64,000 bases of DNA, taken from NCBI GenBank assembly GCA_959020715.1, contig CAUESV010000003.1, positions 1 through 64,000 on the forward strand, in the 5' to 3' direction. Shown here in pieces: positions 41,231 to 50,430 of the stretch. The notes beneath the pieces were generated by a model that worked only from the letters and a program-made list of their open reading frames with translations, made no database searches and was not told the origin of the DNA. The stretch's first letter is position 1. Every line of letters starts with the position of its first letter. The position numbers and the translations under genes were made by a program. This stretch comes from an uncultured Collinsella sp. Lineage in GTDB: Bacteria > Actinomycetota > Coriobacteriia > Coriobacteriales > Coriobacteriaceae.

Positions 41231-43543
41231 CTACGCCGACGCGCTGTCGCGAGCCGCCTGGCATGTAGGAGTCTGACGCAGCGTAAGCGGCTTGTCCCCC
41301 GCCTCGGCCGACGTGGTCAGCGTATATGTGATCGTCGTCGTCTCGCCAGCATGCAGGTCAACGGTGCCCGAATAGAAGGGGATTCCATGCCACGCAGCGG
41401 CGCCAAGACCAAACTGGGTGCCCTCGACGGTCAGATCAGTAATGTTGCCGCCCGTCGGGGCAAACAACGAGACATTCAGACGCTCGTCGTCGCGCGCGGC
41501 ATCGGGCGCGCTCGCCGCGACGTAGTCGGGCAGCTTGCCGGCCTCCTCCTGCGTCATGATGTTCGTCAGGGTAACGGTGATGCGATAGGAGCACGTGCCG
41601 TCGCCGTTCTTGATGCCCTGGCCAATCTGCGTGTCGGCGTTCAGATACCAGTCGAGCTTGGAGAAGCTCAGGTTGTTAAAGTAAACGCCGGCAACGGGAT
41701 CGGCACTCGGATCATCCGGATCGGGCAGCGAAGCGTCAATGCCCGTCTCTTTGATGGCATTCTGCTCATCATCGTTTCTCATCCAAGCGATCAGGCGGCC
41801 CTCTTCGGCACCGCGCTCAACGGCGCTGACAAGCTTCGTAACATCGACATCGCCGATACCGCCAAGGATCTTGTCGAAGGCAGCGCTGGCGACGGATGCA
41901 AAGATGCCGTCAGACTCCTCGACCGGATAGTTCCAGTACACATCGTGCATGAGGACCTTTGCGGCGTTGGTGCCGTCGACAACCGTTCCGTCGGGCAGCG
42001 ACACGTTACCGACCAGGCCCAGCAGATACTGCAGGAACACCGGGTCGATACCGATGACGCCATCAACGTCCTGTCCATACTGGGACTTCCACAGCGCGGC
42101 GACACGCTGCGAGTTGCGGGGCCAATCAGGCGAATAGGTATTGCCCGAGTTGTACAGGTTACTGTGGTTGCCGAACAGCGCCTCATCCTCTTCGTCGACG
42201 CTCTCGACCGCCTCATCCTCGCTGAGTCCAATGCGGGGAACAAACTCGCCAATCGACATCTGGCCGTCGGTGACCGAAATCAGGCCCTGCGAACCGCCAA
42301 AGCCGCCGCAAGCACGAATCTCGACGTTGTTCATGGCGTACATAAGGTAGTTGCGCGTCTGGCCGTTGGCGCCGAGCATCTGGGGAAGGACGGGAGCGAC
42401 CTTCTCCGCCGCGTCAACCGCGCCGTTGAGGGTGGCAAAGCCGTCCTTGGCCTTATCGACCAGCTCGGTCACCTGGGAAATATGAGTATCGCCAATGCCC
42501 TGGACCTTCTCGTTGGCGCTCTTGAACACCTTGGAGCTATCGGAAAGCGAATCGGCAACGGCCTGCAGCGCGGACACGTTAATCATGCCGTCCTGGAACA
42601 GCTTGCCGGGCGTGGCCTGCGAAAGGTTGTCGGCCATGGGAACCAGCGCGTTGCTCGAGACATCGGACAGGGCGTCGATCATGGTGCGGGCCGCATTGAT
42701 GTCGCTGCCATACACCGGAATAAACGAAGCCGCCGTCCACAGCGGGCTCGAGGTCTCCGCCTTCATGCTGTCGCAGAGCTCATCAATCTTCTTCGCGTCG
42801 TCAGGCAGCGTCGAAAAATCGCCCGACGTGACCTTGTCCTTAAGGCCACCGACGATCTCGACAGCCTCCTTTGCTTCGCTCTTTACGGTCTTTGCCGAGT
42901 TAAGCAGCATAAAGCCGCTTGCGCCAAGCGCAACGAGAAGCACCGCGACTACAGCGGCAATAATGGCGCCGGTGTGACGCTTTTTGCGCTCGCCCTTGCG
43001 ATGGCGATGACGGACCAGACCGTCAGAGGTCGAACTCGACGAAGCGTCGCTACCGTAGTTCAAGCCAAAATCGTAATAATCTTCCTTGGATCCCGAGCCC
43101 GCAAACTCGGCACCGCTATCATCCAGGCGGGCGAACGTGCCGGTCTCGGAGGCACCGGTGTAGATCGTGCCGAGGTTACCCGTAAGTCCCGCGCCTCCGG
43201 CAGAGGGAGTATTGCTGGCAGCCTTGCCGGCATTAACGTTGCCGGCGGCATTCGCGGCGTTGGCAGCACCTGCGTTGTTCGCAGGTACCGAAGGAGCCCC
43301 GCTCGGCTGCGACGTGGAGGTTGCACCGCCCGCAAAGACATCCCCTCTTGCACGGCCGGTCTTTTTTGCCTTTTGAGACTGCTCGTACAGAGCGGTAAAC
43401 ATCGCCGTCTCGCCCGGGGACACGCGCTTACCGGAACCGCCCTGTCCAGCGCCGCCCGGCGTGCCGGCCTTACCAGCCCCGTTCGGACGCGGCGGAACTG
43501 CAGGGCGGCCGCTATCGCTGCCCTTAAAGTGATTACCAGCCAT
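41231..43543 (-). CDS. DUF4012 membrane-anchored surface protein
   Basis: A 770-aa protein. An N-terminal cytoplasmic part of about 190 residues is low-complexity and rich in Ala, Gly, Ser and Asn (NNAGAANAANAAGNVNAG). A basic stretch RHRHRKGERKKRHTG and one membrane helix (AIIAAVVAVLLVALGASGFML, residues about 192-213) follow. The long outside region carries a DUF4012 domain (YLMYAMNNVEIRACGGFGGS, then WPRNSQRVAALW). DUF4012 proteins are found in Actinobacteria beside polysaccharide or surface genes; their role is unknown. The topology suggests a wall-facing protein. The start is ATG 43543 with GAGG upstream. The gap before it (43544-43692) has no gene. Confidence 0.85.
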   Translation of the reverse strand: MAGNHFKGSDSGRPAVPPRPNGAGKAGTPGGAGQGGSGKRVSPGETAMFTALYEQSQKAKKTGRARGDVFAGGATSTSQPSGAPSVPANNAGAANAANAAGNVNAGKAASNTPSAGGAGLTGNLGTIYTGASETGTFARLDDSGAEFAGSGSKEDYYDFGLNYGSDASSSSTSDGLVRHRHRKGERKKRHTGAIIAAVVAVLLVALGASGFMLLNSAKTVKSEAKEAVEIVGGLKDKVTSGDFSTLPDDAKKIDELCDSMKAETSSPLWTAASFIPVYGSDINAARTMIDALSDVSSNALVPMADNLSQATPGKLFQDGMINVSALQAVADSLSDSSKVFKSANEKVQGIGDTHISQVTELVDKAKDGFATLNGAVDAAEKVAPVLPQMLGANGQTRNYLMYAMNNVEIRACGGFGGSQGLISVTDGQMSIGEFVPRIGLSEDEAVESVDEEDEALFGNHSNLYNSGNTYSPDWPRNSQRVAALWKSQYGQDVDGVIGIDPVFLQYLLGLVGNVSLPDGTVVDGTNAAKVLMHDVYWNYPVEESDGIFASVASAAFDKILGGIGDVDVTKLVSAVERGAEEGRLIAWMRNDDEQNAIKETGIDASLPDPDDPSADPVAGVYFNNLSFSKLDWYLNADTQIGQGIKNGDGTCSYRITVTLTNIMTQEEAGKLPDYVAASAPDAARDDERLNVSLFAPTGGNITDLTVEGTQFGLGAAAWHGIPFYSGTVDLHAGETTTITYTLTTSAEAGDKPLTLRQTPTCQAARDSASA

Positions 43544-43692
43544 AAAGAAATCCTCGCAATTGAGTCGCAATGAAAAAGTCCATAACGTTACTAGTTTATG
43601 GCATTTTGAGCATCGACAGCTAAACTCCAGACACGGACATCAATTGGCGAAAATGCGGCACAACACCTTTTCTGTCTTGGCGGCGGCGCCAG

Positions 43693-44715
43693 CTACACCG
43701 TGAGGAACATCATCACGATGATCATGGCAAAGCCGATAAGGTCGGTCGGCAAAAACACCGTGCCCAGCATAACGGCGCTGGTGATGGTCGCCGAAACCGG
43801 CTCCACAGTTCCGATGAGGCTCGCGCGCACCGAGCCGATGTCCTTAACGCCCTGCATATAAAACATGTAAGCAAAAAACGAGCCGATAACCACGAACACC
43901 GCGAGCGCCTCGATGCCGGCAGCGTCGAGCGCCGGCATATGCGCCCAGGGCCGCACGAAGACGCACGAGACCACGCCCGCCGTGAGCATTGCCGAGCCCG
44001 TGACGATGGGGCTGCCGTATTCGGGCAGGATCTTGGCGGGAATCACCGCCATACACGTGGCGCTGACCGCACACATGAGACCCGCGATCAGGCCGAGCGG
44101 CGAGATATTCAGGCTGGTGGGGTCGCCACCGGTGGCGATTAAAAAGGTGCCACCCAGAGCCAGACCGATGCCGATGACTTCGCGAGTACGCGGCATGCGG
44201 CAATCGGTCACACAGGTGTAGCCCATGATGATAACGAGCTGCAGGCACTGGAGCACCGTCGCGGTTCCGGCGTTCGTCAGGCGCACGGCCGAAAGATAGC
44301 AAAACTGGTTGAACAGCAGGCCAAAGGCGGTAAAGAGCAGCAGCTGCTTGCGATCGGCGGGTGTGGTCCAGAGCTTAATCAGGCGCTCGCGGTCGCGCGT
44401 AACAACCACGGCCATAAAGAGTAGACCGGCGAGAATCTGACGCACGCTCATAAGCCACAAGGTGTCGACGTGGTAGGTATCGAACAGAAAGCTCGCGCTG
44501 GTGCCCGAGAAGCCCCAAAACGAACCGCCCACCAGCGTAGCCAAGACGCCCGTGATCATCTTGCGCGACGACGCATCGTTAAGGCGCTCGCGCCAGGCGC
44601 GGCGGGTGCTACGGCTGAGCTCGTCGGTGCCCTCGGGCACATCAATGTTCGATATATCGGTCATCGGCACCGAAGCCCCTGCGCCTTCGACCTGCTCGAC
44701 ACACTCTTTGCTCAT
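43693..44715 (-). CDS. EamA/DMT-family transporter
   Basis: A 340-aa multi-pass inner-membrane permease. An N-terminal tail of about 45 residues is followed by about ten hydrophobic segments in two EamA repeats (ITGVLATLVGGSFWGFSGT; GLIAGLMCAVSATCMAV). Family members export amino acids or metabolites, but the substrate cannot be read from sequence. The start is ATG 44715 with GGGGGAG upstream. The gap 44716-45004 to the tRNA shows no gene. Confidence 0.9.
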   Translation of the reverse strand: MSKECVEQVEGAGASVPMTDISNIDVPEGTDELSRSTRRAWRERLNDASSRKMITGVLATLVGGSFWGFSGTSASFLFDTYHVDTLWLMSVRQILAGLLFMAVVVTRDRERLIKLWTTPADRKQLLLFTAFGLLFNQFCYLSAVRLTNAGTATVLQCLQLVIIMGYTCVTDCRMPRTREVIGIGLALGGTFLIATGGDPTSLNISPLGLIAGLMCAVSATCMAVIPAKILPEYGSPIVTGSAMLTAGVVSCVFVRPWAHMPALDAAGIEALAVFVVIGSFFAYMFYMQGVKDIGSVRASLIGTVEPVSATITSAVMLGTVFLPTDLIGFAMIIVMMFLTV

Positions 44716-44946
44716 TCCGCTCCCCCGAAACAGCCTGGAAACAATTCGGCTTACCTTACCACGGCGAAGGCACCAGCTGGAGGCTTGTCCGCTTATCGGT
44801 AGGACAATTCCGCAGGCGTCTTTCCATAGCTCGATACCGCAATGGCCTTGCATTAGTCGACAGCCAAATCGCGGCAGCAGGCTCTTTTGAAATGGATACG
44901 ACAAAGCCCCCGAATTCCACAATGTAAGCGATTTTTAAAAATGTTC

Positions 44947-44975
44947 TTGCCACCGAGTTCAGGCTCCGTTATATT
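44947..44975 (+). promoter_or_regulatory. Promoter of tRNA-Val
   Basis: TTGCCA (44947-44952) and TATATT (44970-44975) have a 17-bp spacer, 29 bases before the tRNA. Confidence 0.7.
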
Positions 44976-45004
44976 ATCCCTTGCGCGCTTGCGCACCCTT
45001 GATC

Positions 45005-45079
45005 GGGCGTTTAGCTCAGGGGGAGAGCGCTTCCCTGACACGGAAGAGGTCAGAAGTTCAAATCTTCTAACGCCCACCA
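45005..45079 (+). tRNA. tRNA-Val(GAC)
   Basis: A 75-nt cloverleaf with encoded CCA. Acceptor GGGCGTT pairs with AACGCCC, anticodon loop CTGACAC gives GAC, and the T-arm is AGTTCAAAT. It has no downstream repeat unit, unlike the Arg, Leu and Phe genes. Confidence 0.96.
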
Positions 45080-45087
45080 AATATTCG

Positions 45088-45126
45088 CAGCTCAGAGGCT
45101 ATGTCCTCTGGGCTGTTTTGTTTTAT
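45088..45126 (+). terminator. Terminator of tRNA-Val
   Basis: AGCTCAGAGG pairs with CCTCTGGGCT, followed by GTTTTGTTTT. Confidence 0.8.
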
Positions 45127-45373
45127 GTCGCCAAATCCGCTGGCAGCTCCAACCGCCCAAACAACTACCCCGCCCATGCGCAAAACCGCGTCAGCGACCC
45201 AAGCGCCTATCCCGGCTGACCCCGCAGTCAATCAAAACCGCCCCAATAGCCACCGAGGCCGAGACCAACGCGTCTCGAACCCATCCGCACCGCAACTTCT
45301 CAGCAAAACCCCGCGATGTCTGCGCCCTGCGGTATCCTTGAGCCACTTGCACCTGCAGCACCAAGGAGCCGCC

Positions 45374-46060
45374 ATGCGCACCGAGCTCGATGTCCCCTTT
45401 TCGCACAAAGAAGAAGCCAAGGCGCTAGGCGCCAAATGGGACCGGACCAAGAAGATCTGGTATGTACCCAGCGGCGTCAACCCCGAGCCCTTTGCCGAGT
45501 GGCTGCCCGGTGTTGACCGATCCGACCCCTCAGCGCCGTATATATATCTAGTACTGGGCAAGCGCGAATGCTGGAAGTGTCACAAAGAGACCTCGGTCGC
45601 GGCCTTCGGCATTCCTTATCGAACCGATAACGACGAGAGCATCGCCATCGCGCACGCGCCCAACAAGGCCGGGCACATTGCCATCGACACGGCCAACGCC
45701 AACGCACTCGCCATCGTGCCCGCTCTTGGCTGCGTGCCGGGCGAGATCCGCGACTACCTTCATAAGCGCTGCGGCTACAAGCCCGTAGGCGCGCGAGCCT
45801 CCAAAGCCCCGTCGCTCGGCAACACGTGCACCAGTTGCGACGCGCTGCAAGGCAGCCGCTATCTGTTCGAGGAGCCCTCGTCCCCGTTTGCCCTCACCGC
45901 CATCAGCAAGCTACCGGCACTGGAGTTTGTGCGCGTCGAAGTTGCCGGCGTCTTTGGCGTCCCGGCCACGCGCACCGACTTTGACCAGGCGCTCTTTACC
46001 TGGGCACGCGACCATCACGCCGAGTTCCACAGGCAACTCGGCGAGGGGGTTTATTTGTAG
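45374..46060 (+). CDS. DUF5710 domain protein with zinc-like cysteines
   Basis: A 228-aa protein. Residues 1-45 form a DUF5710 domain (ELDVPFSHKEEAKALGAKWD, then KKIWYVPSG), a small fold known from primase-like and plasmid proteins. A Cys-x2-Cys pair (CWKCHKE) and a second (CTSCDAL) about 75 residues later may share one zinc. The C-terminal part is unassigned. AAGGAG precedes ATG 45374. It follows tRNA-Val by 295 bases and starts a run of accessory genes. A longer upstream frame overlaps the tRNA terminator and is not coding. Confidence 0.75.
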   Translation: MRTELDVPFSHKEEAKALGAKWDRTKKIWYVPSGVNPEPFAEWLPGVDRSDPSAPYIYLVLGKRECWKCHKETSVAAFGIPYRTDNDESIAIAHAPNKAGHIAIDTANANALAIVPALGCVPGEIRDYLHKRCGYKPVGARASKAPSLGNTCTSCDALQGSRYLFEEPSSPFALTAISKLPALEFVRVEVAGVFGVPATRTDFDQALFTWARDHHAEFHRQLGEGVYL

Positions 46061-46098
46061 AGACGGAGATGCTTTCACAGCCAGCTCCTCCGCATCAC

Positions 46099-46383
46099 CT
46101 ATCCCTCGTCGCCGGCGTCGTACACGATATCGAGGCCACAAACAGGGCATTTCTCCGGATACACCGGCATATGAACGCCCGTACGTTTCCTCGCTTCGTC
46201 GCTGAACCTGTCACGTGCATCGATGAACCGAATGTCGAGACACGGTATTTGCGAGCCGCAGCAAGGGCAGGTGACGACAAACGACCCGCAATCAACCTCT
46301 ACGCTCGGAAACATATTGTTGTCTATAAGGGCACGCGGCAGTTTTCCGTACTTCCCCATCACGACATCGCCTCGCCAGCTCAT
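46099..46383 (-). CDS. Small zinc-ribbon protein, 94 aa
   Basis: Two CPxCG knuckles, CPCCGS and CPVCGL, about 50 residues apart suggest one zinc ribbon. The rest is polar without membrane segments. AGAGGGGAG precedes ATG 46383 (MSWRGDVVMGKYG). A later ATG (46359, MGKYGKLP) is an alternative start. No family was recognised. It is convergent with the DUF5710 gene. Confidence 0.6.
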   Translation of the reverse strand: MSWRGDVVMGKYGKLPRALIDNNMFPSVEVDCGSFVVTCPCCGSQIPCLDIRFIDARDRFSDEARKRTGVHMPVYPEKCPVCGLDIVYDAGDEG

Positions 46384-46505
46384 ACACGCTCCCCTCTCGC
46401 TATACAAATCAGGAAGAGCATGCACCGGCGGGCGGGAGCGAGATTGCATCGCCACGCGATCCGATCAAACAACACGATCGTCAAAGAATGCCAAAGCCAA
46501 ATACG

Positions 46506-47588
46506 CTAATACGGCAGAAGCCCCGCCTTTTCACGCTTCTTTTCTGAGCGATCGAACTCAATGCGATGGGCCTCAAGAAACACCGTATTGGGTCGCCACT
46601 GACGCTCATTCGGCTGCCTTAGCGTCGCACCCGCAAAGGAAGCGTAGTCGGTCTTATCCAGCAGGTACGATCCGCACAGCCGATATTCGCCGCAAACAGG
46701 CTCAAACGAAATCAGGTGAGCATCAAATAGGGAATGAAGGTCGCGCCGAAGCAGAATGCCGTTGCTGGCAACCTGCGATTTGGGTCCCGAGTAATTCTCG
46801 ATATGTGCAGCCTCCAGGGCTTCGCCGACGCCGCATTCCGACACCGCACAACGGCCGTCATAGGCGGCAACGAGCTGCTTGCGGAACCATTGCTGCCCCA
46901 ATCGCTCGCGCCTTAACGCATAGCGGACCTTTTCGTCGTCGGTCGCACCCTGTCCGGCAAACTCAATATCGACGGGCATGTGCTTCAGATAGCTCATGTC
47001 GGGCGCAAAACGAGGGTCCGGTCCACCTTTATGAACAGGACCGTGCAGAACAAACCATCCGTTTTCGGGCTCGAACCGTTCAACAAACGCAAGACCGAGC
47101 ACCTTGTAGCCCACCTCGGTTGCAAATATGACTCCGACTGGAACGCCACATTCCATGCAGTTGAGCATTTTACGGTTGTAATTCTGGTCTCGAAAACCAA
47201 CGGTACCCGGCGCTTGAACCGAGTACTTAATGACCCACGTACCATCGTCCAAATAGAGCGGAGGCACATCGGTGTAGAAGCTCTTTTTAGAGTTATGGAC
47301 CGAAAGCGCAAAGATCTTATTGGGATCTTGCTTCACCCGATCCTGGCCCGGCCAGAAGATCCCTGAATCCCGCGTTACGGGAAAGAAGTCCGAGCCAATT
47401 CTCAAACGATACTGATACTGAGGGCTATCTTCCTTGGTGTGGTGCGTAAGGCTGGTCCAAACGCCGCCGCGCTGTTCCTCACCCAGAAACCACTCCCATG
47501 CCTCAACGTATTCGGAAGGCACGAGACTGCAGGCGCGGTCATAGCTTGGTCCATCCATCAACGGAACAGCAAGGTCAATGTCGTTCAT
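46506..47588 (-). CDS. HNH endonuclease domain protein
   Basis: A 360-aa protein. The C-terminal part is an HNH nuclease: YDGRCAVSECG, then EAAHIENYSGP (His), NGILLRRDLHSLFDAH (Asn, His). The N-terminal 230 residues have a mixed alpha/beta make-up with CMECGVPVG and PQYQYRLRIGSDFFPV. They may be a DNA-recognition module as in modification-dependent (type IV) enzymes; that link is inference. The start is at ATG 47588. It lies alone in the accessory stretch, with a 206-base gap upstream that holds no gene. Confidence 0.75.
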   Translation of the reverse strand: MNDIDLAVPLMDGPSYDRACSLVPSEYVEAWEWFLGEEQRGGVWTSLTHHTKEDSPQYQYRLRIGSDFFPVTRDSGIFWPGQDRVKQDPNKIFALSVHNSKKSFYTDVPPLYLDDGTWVIKYSVQAPGTVGFRDQNYNRKMLNCMECGVPVGVIFATEVGYKVLGLAFVERFEPENGWFVLHGPVHKGGPDPRFAPDMSYLKHMPVDIEFAGQGATDDEKVRYALRRERLGQQWFRKQLVAAYDGRCAVSECGVGEALEAAHIENYSGPKSQVASNGILLRRDLHSLFDAHLISFEPVCGEYRLCGSYLLDKTDYASFAGATLRQPNERQWRPNTVFLEAHRIEFDRSEKKREKAGLLPY

Positions 47589-47803
47589 CGCCAGCACCTA
47601 CAACCATACGAACGCGAGTCATGCCCCTCAATAATATGGCCGAGAATCAATTATTACGAGATCTCATTCCGCGATCGGCACGTCGTTGATGCTCTCGGTT
47701 TGCCGCTGGCGCGCTTGTACCCCGCTACCCCACTCCCCTGTATACTGATGTCGCACGTGTTTCATCCGGGCTTGTTGGGCCGGATTGTTCATGGGAGGGT
47801 CTT

Positions 47804-48295
47804 ATGGCTGCTTCGAATCCGCCTAAGGGAAGCGTTTCTTCTTCGTCCATCAAGCCGGTTACGCGCAAGGCCGTGCGTTGCCAGCGCGAGGTCGCTTGGC
47901 TTGTCACGCAGGCGGCAGGCAGGCTCGTGGCGACCACTCAGGACGTCAATGCGCCTACGCCGAGCTTTGTGTTAGCGGCGGCGCTGGATTTTGTGCGCCA
48001 ATTGGAGCTTGCCGCACAGGATGCCAGCGGCCACCTCGACTACCAGAATGTTATGGCGCCCGACCTGCAAACGTTCTGCCAGATGGCCAAGTTGCCCGCC
48101 GCACCCAATGCGCTTTCGGACGCAGGCTACATGTTTACGCTTTCGGGCGCGGACCTTATCCGCGACATCTACACATACTGCAGCGAGCTCGCCGAGCGCC
48201 ACGTCTTTGACGCGGTAGAAGTCAAACCGGGATATGCCATCAAGCTGGTTCTTAGGCTGTTCTTGATGGACGAGTTCGGGGCCATGCCGGCGTAA
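47804..48295 (+). CDS. Hypothetical protein, 163 aa
   Basis: GGGAGGG precedes ATG 47804. The protein has a disordered Ser/Pro-rich start (SNPPKGSVSSSS) followed by all-helical sequence (VAWLVTQAAGRLVATTQ, FVLAAALDFVRQLELAAQ, LIRDIYTYCSELAERH). There is no membrane segment and no recognised family. It is convergent with the AlbA-type regulator, and the 100-base gap between them holds nothing clear. Confidence 0.65.
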   Translation: MAASNPPKGSVSSSSIKPVTRKAVRCQREVAWLVTQAAGRLVATTQDVNAPTPSFVLAAALDFVRQLELAAQDASGHLDYQNVMAPDLQTFCQMAKLPAAPNALSDAGYMFTLSGADLIRDIYTYCSELAERHVFDAVEVKPGYAIKLVLRLFLMDEFGAMPA

Positions 48296-48394
48296 GCCGA
48301 GTCTTCAGCATCACCGTCGACTGAGCAACAACCGCTTTACCTTAGTGGCGCCAATTGAGGGTCGATTATTGGGTCGCCTCGTCCACTAACGCAT

Positions 48395-49861
48395 TTATTC
48401 CACGCGCTCTGACAGTCGATATTTGCGGTTGCGGCTTGTCAACGGCGCCGTCGGCTCAAGCTCACCCTGTGCAATGAGTGCATTGACGCGTGCTCTAACC
48501 TGGGAAACCGTGAGTCCCGTACGTTCTGCCAGCTCACGCGTCCCCAGCTCGCCGTAGTGTTTGAGTGCCGTCACAATTAAGCCCCCGCCATGATCGACCG
48601 GCTCGATCTTTGGACGGTAAAGTACGACCTTGAACCGATCGAACCCCGGGCAGAACAGGGGCTCTACCAGACCATGCGCGCGCATGGCATCGATCATCAT
48701 CGGGATGCCCGAGCCATTTCCCTCAGCCGGCGAGCCTGCGCCATCCGGCAGCGGGACAATCGACATGAGTTTCACGAGCGTCGCGTTACGGCATCGGGAG
48801 CTGCCGTCAAACAAGTTCTCGCGAGTCTTTCCCCCGTAAAGGCCGCCGGGATTCGTCACCTCGATGCGGTCGTCAAAAACGTCGACGGCGATCGATTGCC
48901 CACAGAACCGATCCCCGTATTCCCTGTGGATAACCGCGTTGGCGACTGCCTCGCGCAGGACCTCCTCGGGAATCTCCAGCGAGTCGATACGCGAGATGCC
49001 TTGGACGGTCGAGGTGCGGCGCAGGTTTTTGGCGACAGCCGCGACAGTATCCGAAATCATCTCGCCCAGGGTGCCCTCGCAGACTGTGCGGTCCATAAAT
49101 CTTAGCGGTCCCGCAGCGCCCTTTTGAGTTCCCGCATGGACAGCCACATCAATGAAGAGCTTGGGATAGAACTGCTGAGGGTAAACGCCCGCGGCAAGGA
49201 GGCCGGCCTTGGTAACATTGCCCTGGGGGTCGAGGAAATTCAGACGCTCCATCTTTGTCTTCCTGTCCGTCGCACCGTGCATCGCTCGAGGCGTCAACGA
49301 ATAGGCACGCTCTATCGTGCGGTCGACCAGCGACTCGTCGAGATCGCCCACACTCGTGCCGGGCACCGTATCGCGATCGCTAGGACTCGTCCGTTCGTAT
49401 GACGACAGCGCCAAAACCTCGGTCGACGAAAGCGGGACATCTTTGTCATCGATGCGTTTGTAGCTGCCGCCTTGAGCGCCCCGCTCTATGACATAGCAAG
49501 GCTTGCTAGACGGGTCGAGCTCCTCAATCGTGATAACGAGAACAACGGTACCCCGAAGCTCCACGCGCTCAATGGTGTATTTGGGCGGATTGGCCAGCTT
49601 TCCGCGACCGCCGGCATCGCCCATGCCCGCCACGAATTGGTTGAGCACTTTCTCGGTCTCAAAGTTTGCAACTGGAACAAAACCCGCGCGCTCACTCACT
49701 CCGAGCACGATGATGCCGCCGGCGGTGTTTGCGAAAGCGCTGACCGTTTCCCATACGTCGCGGGAAAGCGTCGTGGCGCTCTCCTTGACCTCGACGTTAA
49801 GATCGTCCGAGCCCATGCGCCTTAAAGACTCGAGCAGACCGGTCAGTTCGTTTTCGTTCAT
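48395..49861 (-). CDS. AlbA-type (Schlafen-like) ATP-binding regulator
   Basis: A 488-aa protein with three parts. The N-terminal AlbA_2 domain starts at NVEVKESATTLSRDVWETVS and contains AFANTAGGIIVLGVSE. A middle region with an HATPase-like stretch (EEVLREAVANAVIHREYG, then RIEVTNPGGLYGG) follows. The C-terminal winged helix is LGTRELAERTGLTVSQVRARVNALI. Such proteins are predicted transcription regulators or nucleic-acid binders, often near mobile or defence genes. ATG 49861 is preceded by AAAGGAC. A repeat array of TTATCTCTC lies directly upstream and may be its own operator. Confidence 0.85.
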   Translation of the reverse strand: MNENELTGLLESLRRMGSDDLNVEVKESATTLSRDVWETVSAFANTAGGIIVLGVSERAGFVPVANFETEKVLNQFVAGMGDAGGRGKLANPPKYTIERVELRGTVVLVITIEELDPSSKPCYVIERGAQGGSYKRIDDKDVPLSSTEVLALSSYERTSPSDRDTVPGTSVGDLDESLVDRTIERAYSLTPRAMHGATDRKTKMERLNFLDPQGNVTKAGLLAAGVYPQQFYPKLFIDVAVHAGTQKGAAGPLRFMDRTVCEGTLGEMISDTVAAVAKNLRRTSTVQGISRIDSLEIPEEVLREAVANAVIHREYGDRFCGQSIAVDVFDDRIEVTNPGGLYGGKTRENLFDGSSRCRNATLVKLMSIVPLPDGAGSPAEGNGSGIPMMIDAMRAHGLVEPLFCPGFDRFKVVLYRPKIEPVDHGGGLIVTALKHYGELGTRELAERTGLTVSQVRARVNALIAQGELEPTAPLTSRNRKYRLSERVE

Positions 49862-49920
49862 CTGCACGTCCTTTCGCTCGGTTCTGCGAAGAATGCCGCG
49901 AATGGATTTCCTTCGTCTCT

Positions 49921-50158
49921 CAGTTATCTCTCGTAATTATCTCTCATCTTTCTGTTATCTCTCATATTAGAGATGAGTGAGAGATAAAAGATAAGATGTC
50001 TGCCATCTGTTTCATATAAACATGTTTTTGCTGGTAGAACAATCGGTATTGAGATAATGCCATGATTGCTTGTCTCTTTGCTGCTCAGTTATCTCTCATA
50101 TTTATCTCTCGTCTTTCTGTTATCTCTCGTATTCGTGACGAATGAGAGATGAGAGATG
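49921..50158. repeat. TTATCTCTC repeat array upstream of the AlbA-type regulator
   Basis: Two similar blocks (49921-49996 and 50086-50158) each hold three TTATCTCTC units followed by inverted GAGAGAT units. Six forward units are visible. Each block can also fold as a hairpin. The stretch 49997-50085 between them is AT-rich and holds no gene. The array starts 54 bases upstream of the regulator, in the position of an operator. Confidence 0.7.
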
Positions 50159-50170
50159 TGCGGGCGGCGG

Positions 50171-50298
50171 ATGAGCGTAGATTTTGGACGGTCGGGAAAT
50201 GAGGGTGGATATTTGGACGGTTTTTGGGCGTTTTGAGGCTGATTCCGTCCGAAAATCCACTCTCATTCGATAGGCGTCCAAGTTTCCACGCTCGTGCG
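50171..50298. repeat. GAGCGTGGA motif cluster, copy 1
   Basis: Four copies of a 20-22 base motif close to GAGCGTGGATTTTCGGACG: forward at 50171 and 50200, inverted at 50245-50269 and 50277-50298, together forming a large hairpin. The same motif recurs four times at 56260-56385. Confidence 0.6.
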
Positions 50299-50430
50299 GT
50301 GAACGCGCGGGGCCTTTGTCCAATCCGCTGGCATCGTCTTCAGTTCGTCGCAGAGCCACGGCCCCATATGGGTATACTCTCGAGGATTCGACTCGATTCG
50401 CCCCCGCTGGGGCGTCAAAGGAGACTGCAT

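Noticed and set aside
49921..50158. CRISPR array
   Set aside because: The units are 9-12 bases, partly inverted and without spacers of even length.
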